Assembly: GCA_034429475.1 (NCBI GenBank)
Contig: DAOUGD010000285.1
Span: 1 to 24,519 of the forward strand
DNA: 24,519 bases
Direction of reading: 5' to 3'
Origin: JAKQHY01 sp034429475
GTDB taxonomy: Bacteria > Chloroflexota > Anaerolineae > B4-G1 > SLSP01
A program made the position numbers and the translations under genes. Of the stretch, positions 20,853 through 24,519 are shown one piece after another. The notes beneath the pieces are model-generated. The model made no database searches. It was given only the letters and a program-made list of their open reading frames with translations, and had not been told where the DNA came from. The first letter of the stretch is position 1, and the number at the start of each line of letters is the position of its first letter.

Positions 20853-21497
20853 TCAGCGATTCTTGGCCGGGTGCCGTGACAGGCGAATCAACGGCGGCTT
20901 GTTAACGTAAATGGGCAGGAAGCGCTCCGCCCGCTGCGCCAGGCGTTGAATGTTCGGACGCAAAGCCCAGAGCGTCAGCAGCATAGTGGGCACGCCAAAC
21001 CCGACGGCATACGCCACGTCGCCCCGCAGTCCGAAGAGGATAGGCAGCAGGATGGCAATTAAGATGGAAGCGACCGAGGCATGGCCGACCAGCAAGCCCG
21101 CCGCCACGCCCGCGAGCAGCAAAATCGGCAGGTTCCAAATCCAGGGGACGGATGCCACGCCAATGCTCGTGCCGGTGCCGGCGCCGCCCTTGAATTTCAG
21201 GAAGAGCGAGTAATTATGTCCCACCACCGCTAATGTCCCGGCGATGGCCGTCCCCCACGCATCCAGCGACAGTCCGCGCGCCAACCAAAGCGCGGCGGCG
21301 CCCTTGAGACCGTCGGAGAACGCCGTCAAGAATGCGGGAATAAATCCGGCGGTGCGCCAGACGTTGGTGCCCCCCGTGCGCCCGCTCCCGTGCTCCCGCA
21401 CGTCAATCCGCTTCGCTACCCAGGCCCACAGCATCCCTGATGGGAGTGAACCCAAAATGTAAGCTCCTATCCAGGCCAGCAACCACCGTATTACCAT
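20853..21497 (-). CDS. plsY: glycerol-3-phosphate acyltransferase PlsY
   Basis: A 214-residue integral membrane enzyme that transfers an acyl group from acyl-phosphate to glycerol-3-phosphate, the first step of phospholipid synthesis. Several helices are visible. Motif 1 is YILGSLPSGMLWAW, motif 2 is EHGSGRTGGTNVWRT where most PlsY have GSGNIGATN, and motif 3 is VGHNYSLFLKFKGGAGTGTS (canonical GHxxPxFLxFKGGKGVAT). Overall length and topology fit PlsY. The substitutions (Arg for Asn, Gly for Ala, Gly for Lys) mark a diverged branch. The ATG at 21497 follows GAGGAG closely, with a further GGAGG upstream. It lies upstream of degV on the same strand, 178 bp apart. Confidence 0.88.
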   Translation of the reverse strand: MVIRWLLAWIGAYILGSLPSGMLWAWVAKRIDVREHGSGRTGGTNVWRTAGFIPAFLTAFSDGLKGAAALWLARGLSLDAWGTAIAGTLAVVGHNYSLFLKFKGGAGTGTSIGVASVPWIWNLPILLLAGVAAGLLVGHASVASILIAILLPILFGLRGDVAYAVGFGVPTMLLTLWALRPNIQRLAQRAERFLPIYVNKPPLIRLSRHPAKNR

Positions 21498-21602
21498 TGC
21501 TCCTCAACCTCCCCCATTGTTTAACCTACAGTCTCGCTTTAATCGTGCTTGCTACTATTAAAACCCGACAGGCGCTACAGAGTTACGCCCTGCCCGGTCT
21601 TA

Positions 21603-21776
21603 GAACCTATCCGAAAATTATAGAGACGATGCGTCGCCAGGCCGAGCCTTGCGGCTGAAGCCACTTTCGGGAAGGGGCTTTTTCGTGGGCGGGCGTGGCC
21701 CGCCCACGAAAAAACACCCCCTCAACCGCACCTTTAGGCGCAAATCACGGGCCAAAACGAATTTTCGGATAGATTC
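21603..21776. mobile_element. MITE-like element of 174 bp with 17-bp terminal inverted repeats
   Basis: The ends are GAACCTATCCGAAAATT (21603-21619) and its inverse AATTTTCGGATAGATTC (21760-21776), with one mismatch. TTA flanks both sides (21600-21602 and 21777-21779), a likely 3-bp target duplication. Inside is a 15-bp hairpin (TTTTTCGTGGGCGGG ... CCCGCCCACGAAAAA). No coding capacity. A TTA/TNA duplication would fit mobilisation by an IS5-type transposase, which is inference. Confidence 0.75.
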
Positions 21777-21868
21777 TTATCCATCTTGTCGGATCATGCC
21801 CACTGGTGGAGTATTTCCTCAAAGTTCATAGGCCGTCGGTCAAAAGGGCTTTGCGGTCGCTTACGACC

Positions 21869-22051
21869 CAGGGCTTTGTCATTCTCGTAAGACTACGCCC
21901 GCCTGAGAGGGTTTGCGGCTAAAGCTGCCGGTAAAAAGGCTGTTTTGCGGTGACGGGCGGCAGGCCGTCACCGCAAAACACCTAAAAAGCAACGGCTTTA
22001 GCCGTCCCCTCCGCCACAGGCGCCATTCGATGGGAGAATGATAAAGCCCTG
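21869..22051. mobile_element. MITE-like element, complete copy, 183 bp
   Basis: The ends CAGGGCTTTGTCATTCTC (21869-21886) and GAGAATGATAAAGCCCTG (22034-22051) are 18-bp inverted repeats with one mismatch. Nested inside are CGGCTAAAGC/GCTTTAGCCG (21916-21925, 21995-22004) and a 16-bp stem TGTTTTGCGGTGACGG with its inverse (21941-21956, 21965-21980). The whole element can fold on itself. ACGACC occurs just before it and again 3 nt after it, a possible target duplication. It ends 42 bp before the ECF sigma -10 box. Confidence 0.82.
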
Positions 22052-22092
22052 CCCACGACCACTCGGTAATACGCTGGTTGTTATCAGTGTGA

Positions 22093-22098
22093 TATACT
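22093..22098 (+). promoter_or_regulatory. -10 box for the ECF sigma gene
   Basis: TATACT ends 7 nt before the ATG at 22106. No convincing -35 hexamer is seen. The transcript would be leaderless or nearly so; a GAGGGA directly abuts the ATG. Confidence 0.4.
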
Positions 22099-22105
22099 TG
22101 AGGGA

Positions 22106-22651
22106 ATGGACAGCACGCACGAGTCAGACCTGGTGGCCCAGGCTAAAACCGATCCCGAGATGTTCGGCGCTTTATACCGCCTGTACGTGCAACGCATCTA
22201 TAACTACCACTATCGCCATACCGGGAATGTGCGGGAAGCGGAAGATTTGACGTCCCAAACATTCTACCGGGCCTTGCGCGGCCTTCACAGTTATCAAGAA
22301 AAAGGCGCGACGTTCCAGGCATGGCTCTTTCGCATTGCCCACAACCTGGTCGTTAACTGGTACCGCGATCATGGACGGCGGCAAATCGTCTCACTGGATG
22401 AGATGGACGATGCTTATTTCCCGGGGGAAAGACCCGGCCCGCAGAGCAACCTCGAAACGCTGGAGGAACAGCAACGGTTGTTGGCGGTCCTCCGCGAACT
22501 TCCAGAAGATCGTAAAACGCTGATTTTGCTCAAATTTATAGCAAAGATGAGCAATGCGGAAATTGCCGTCGTCCTGAATAAGACGGAAGGAGCTGTCAAG
22601 GCGCTGTACAATCGCACGCTCGCCAGTTTGCGGCAGATGTTGGTGGAATAA
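22106..22651 (+). CDS. ECF-type sigma-70 family factor
   Basis: A 181-residue extracytoplasmic-function sigma factor. Region 2 runs from about residue 20 to 90: ALYRLYVQRIYNYHYRHTGN, EAEDLTSQTFYRALRG, then FQAWLFRIAHNLVVNWYR. Region 4 covers about 128-175 (LRELPEDRKTLILLKFIAKM, then SNAEIAVVLNKTEGAVKALY with the HTH). The region between is short and acidic. No anti-sigma factor or second membrane protein follows; the next gene is convergent. It is therefore an orphan ECF in this window, and its trigger cannot be told. The ATG has GAGGGA immediately before it and a -10-like TATACT 7 nt upstream. A MITE lies just upstream and may supply or disturb the promoter. Confidence 0.93.
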   Translation: MDSTHESDLVAQAKTDPEMFGALYRLYVQRIYNYHYRHTGNVREAEDLTSQTFYRALRGLHSYQEKGATFQAWLFRIAHNLVVNWYRDHGRRQIVSLDEMDDAYFPGERPGPQSNLETLEEQQRLLAVLRELPEDRKTLILLKFIAKMSNAEIAVVLNKTEGAVKALYNRTLASLRQMLVE

Positions 22652-22654
22652 AAA

Positions 22655-22723
22655 CTCCCCCACCTGACATGTGGGGGAGAAGTAGCTGGCAATGTGCTCC
22701 GGGGGCGCATCCCGGAGCATTTT
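22655..22723. terminator. tandem hairpins between ECF sigma and the propeller gene
   Basis: CTCCCCCAC/GTGGGGGAG (22655-22663, 22671-22679), and TGCTCCGGG/CCCGGAGCA (22695-22703, 22711-22719) followed by TTTT (22720-22723). The second is a good rho-independent terminator for the sigma gene. The first is followed by no T-run on the plus strand, but on the minus strand it leads into TTTTT and could end the convergent gene. Confidence 0.88.
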
Positions 22724-24346
22724 CTATGATTGCCGCATCACAAACGGCAGGTATAAGCGGGCTTGCCACATCAGGGCGTAATGCCCGGTGCGATCCACAT
22801 GCCCGGCCCACCAGTTCTTTGCCAGAGAGCGCTGGACGAGGTGCGCGGATGAGGAGTCCCAAACCCAGCGATTCAGGGGGCCACTCCACACCCCACGCCA
22901 GAGTTGTAACTCATTTTCGACGATGCCGCCCGGCAAGGCTGAAACGTAAGTCGCGGTGATCAACAACGGCGGGTCAAACTCATACACCAGGGGGACTGTC
23001 CCGGTCGGCTCGTAGGAGACAAACAGTCGAAACGCCTGCTTGCCCCAGACGAGGCCGGGGGATTCCACATCCCGCAGCGGGGTACATAACACGCGCATTT
23101 GAGGCGCCGTCACCGCGTCCGGCGAAATGGTGATCGTCACCGGCAGGGCCTGCCCCATTTGGACGTTCAGACAGCCAAACGAGACGTCCTCCGTCATCGT
23201 TGCAGAGAGCAGCGGGGAAGCATACACGGGGGTGCGGCCAAAGATGGCGACGCGCCCGTCGAAGATGGGAACGTAGGCCAGGTCTTGGACCGGGTCAACG
23301 GCGATGTTGGGGGCGGTTTGGCCCATCGGGAAGGATTCCAGGGCCAGCGTGCCGCTCATAATGGTGACGACGGTCGCTTCGCCGGAGCCGTGGCTCACGT
23401 AGACATAGCCGCTTTTGGGGTTGAGCGCCAGAGCGCGCACGTCAGCAGCGACCGGGACGCTGATCCCCAGGCGCGTCTCGCCTTCAAAGACTTCAATCCA
23501 GCCACGGGGGTTGGCGATGCTGCGGTTGTTGACCGCCACGTACACCAGACCGGTCGTGGAATTGACGGCGACGTCCACCGGGTCGCCCGTGGTAAAGGTG
23601 ATCGTCTGCCGAAACTCCAGCCCATGCAGAATGGTCAGGGTGTAGTCGCTGTTGCAGACATAGACGTAGTTGGTCGCCGGGTTGACCGTGACCTGGGTGG
23701 GGGTCATATAGTGACCGGGCAGGGGGTCCGGCAATTTGTCACGCCGATGAATGACCGAAACGGTATGACTGCGCTGGTTGGCGACGTAAACGTAGTCGGT
23801 GCTGGGGTTCACCGCGATGGAGGTCGGCAAGTCGCCCACAGTAATGCTTGCAACTTTTTGGACGCCGTGCAGCACCGCGACTTGATCCGGCCCCGGGTCA
23901 TCCAGACCCGGCAGGACGACGTAGGCGTCGCCGGTCGTCGTCAACACGGCCGCGGCGTAGGAAGGCGCGCCCACGTCCACCCTGGTAGGCAGCAGGCGCG
24001 GGGTAATGGTTGCCGTGGCGGTCAGCACGGACACGTAATTGTCGGTGCTGGTGACGTAAACGTAGCCGCGCGTAGTGTCTACCGCGATGTTATTCGGGGT
24101 GCCGATGTCAATGGTGCTGGTGCGCGTGACGCTCTGGAAGACGGCAATCCCACGGTTCGCCACCACATAGGCGTATCCCAGGCAGGGGTCTACGGCGGCC
24201 AAACGGGCGTTCACACTCCACGGACTCAACACAATCACGTAAGGCGGGCTGAGGCCTTCCTGAGCCAATACCGCCACCCCCAATCCAACCAGGGCCACGC
24301 AGGCCAAAATCAGAGCAATCCCTAATGAGCGACAGCGTTTAAGCAT
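22724..24346 (-). CDS. secreted YVTN/YncE-type beta-propeller protein
   Basis: A 540-residue exported protein. The signal peptide (LGIALILACVALVGLGVAVLA|Q) is followed by about seven propeller blades, each with a xVxxxTxxVYVxN-type strand: GYAYVVANRG, GYVYVTSTDN, DYVYVANQRS, NYVYVCNSDY, GLVYVAVNNR, GYVYVSHGSG, DLAYVPIFDG. A beta-sandwich-like C-terminal part of ~170 residues follows and ends RLYLPFVMRQS. No enzyme residues are seen; such propellers usually bind ligands or proteins at the cell surface. The ATG at 24346 has GAGGAGGT upstream, a near-perfect SD. The gene is convergent with the ECF sigma gene. The C-terminal YLPFVM resembles VWLPLVM in the carbohydrate-binding protein at 3106. 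Confidence 0.85.
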   Translation of the reverse strand: MLKRCRSLGIALILACVALVGLGVAVLAQEGLSPPYVIVLSPWSVNARLAAVDPCLGYAYVVANRGIAVFQSVTRTSTIDIGTPNNIAVDTTRGYVYVTSTDNYVSVLTATATITPRLLPTRVDVGAPSYAAAVLTTTGDAYVVLPGLDDPGPDQVAVLHGVQKVASITVGDLPTSIAVNPSTDYVYVANQRSHTVSVIHRRDKLPDPLPGHYMTPTQVTVNPATNYVYVCNSDYTLTILHGLEFRQTITFTTGDPVDVAVNSTTGLVYVAVNNRSIANPRGWIEVFEGETRLGISVPVAADVRALALNPKSGYVYVSHGSGEATVVTIMSGTLALESFPMGQTAPNIAVDPVQDLAYVPIFDGRVAIFGRTPVYASPLLSATMTEDVSFGCLNVQMGQALPVTITISPDAVTAPQMRVLCTPLRDVESPGLVWGKQAFRLFVSYEPTGTVPLVYEFDPPLLITATYVSALPGGIVENELQLWRGVWSGPLNRWVWDSSSAHLVQRSLAKNWWAGHVDRTGHYALMWQARLYLPFVMRQS

Positions 24347-24373
24347 GGTTACCTCCTCGGTATGCGATCTTTC

Positions 24374-24423
24374 CACATGATTATAGCACAACTGCCCTTG
24401 AGAGGAGTCTCCCAAGGGCAGTT
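24374..24423 (-). promoter_or_regulatory. -10 box and upstream dyad of the propeller gene
   Basis: TATAAT on the minus strand lies around 24385-24380, about 34 nt before the ATG. Directly upstream is a dyad: AACTGCCCTTG (24390-24400) and CAAGGGCAGTT (24413-24423) with more pairing inside. No T-run follows it and no -35 box is seen, so an activator or repressor site is likelier than a terminator. Confidence 0.5.
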
Positions 24424-24427
24424 ATAC

Positions 24428-24519
24428 CAGGGCTTTATCATTCTCGGCTGGCAGCGCCTATTTGAAAGGGTTTGCGGCTAAAGCCGCCGGTAAAAAAGGG
24501 GTTTTGTGGTGACGGGCTA
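24428..24519. mobile_element. second copy of the 183-bp MITE, cut by the window end
   Basis: CAGGGCTTTATCATTCTC (24428-24445) equals the terminal repeat of the copy at 21869-22051. The GGGTTTGCGGCTAAAGC block starts 40 nt after the end in both copies, and the GTGACGGG of the inner stem also matches. The right half is outside the window. Confidence 0.85.

Larger units (their letters stand above)
21498..22105. other. 608-bp intergenic region holding two MITE-like elements
   Basis: No gene is supported here. The short frames are fragments of palindromes. 21603-21776 and 21869-22051 are two unrelated-end elements described separately. The remainder, 21498-21602 and 21777-21868, shows nothing I can name. 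Confidence 0.6.

Noticed and set aside
21649..21831. 60-residue plus-strand frame in the intergenic region
   Set aside because: Covers the MITE hairpin and shows no SD or known motif.
24390..24423. Terminator upstream of the propeller gene
   Set aside because: Good stem but no T-run on either strand, and it directly abuts a -10 box, so an operator is likelier.

Overview
The window looks like a chromosomal segment of a GC-rich bacterium, most likely a member of the phylum Chloroflexota (Anaerolineae/Caldilineae-like). This is inferred from the gene content: a MoxR/Bat cluster, a Cthe_2159-type carbohydrate-binding protein, a CE2-type esterase, a diverged PlsY, and secreted proteins with a 'W/YLPxVM' motif. 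It also fits the many short iterated repeats between genes. No rRNA, tRNA, CRISPR array or phage module was seen.

Layout. 1-1.3 kb: a small membrane protein and a HigB/HigA-type toxin-antitoxin pair with a palindromic operator. 1.3-2.9 kb: a CHAT/caspase-like cysteine peptidase candidate downstream of rsmG, followed by a decayed second copy of the rsmG 3' end. 3.1-5.0 kb: a secreted beta-helix carbohydrate-binding protein with a strong terminator. 5.0-7.84 kb: a padR - membrane protein - SGNH/CE2 esterase operon with its own promoter, operator and bidirectional terminator. 17.4 down to 7.86 kb (minus strand): a complete MoxR/Bat operon in the order VWA (BatB-like), TPR lipoprotein (BatC-like), BatD, TPR-SH3 lipoprotein (BatE-like), MoxR, DUF58, short BatD/DUF4381-like protein, VWA (BatA-like). 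17.65-19.76 kb: M42 aminopeptidase and truD, overlapping at TAATG. 19.8-21.5 kb: degV and plsY on the minus strand. 21.5-22.1 kb: two different MITE-like palindromic elements. 22.1-24.35 kb: an ECF sigma factor and a convergent secreted beta-propeller protein, followed by a second, truncated copy of one MITE.

The Bat operon should make a membrane-associated complex: a MoxR AAA+ ATPase with DUF58/VWA partners, two membrane VWA proteins, TPR lipoproteins and BatD. It is expressed from one good promoter that appears to start leaderless at the first gene.

The most unusual content lies between the Bat genes. Five junctions carry arrays of period-7 and period-8 repeats in nearly the same order. 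The arrays run into the coding sequence and encode the N-terminal extensions, and parts of the hydrophobic cores, of the signal peptides of four exported proteins. The four main heptamers are free of stop codons only in the orientation in which they sit. One further junction (moxR/DUF58) holds a GxxExxY-family PD-(D/E)XK nuclease gene bounded by a perfect 24-bp inverted repeat, itself made of 8-base iterations. This looks like a mobile nuclease cassette. These repeats and the cassette are the best candidates for something undescribed.
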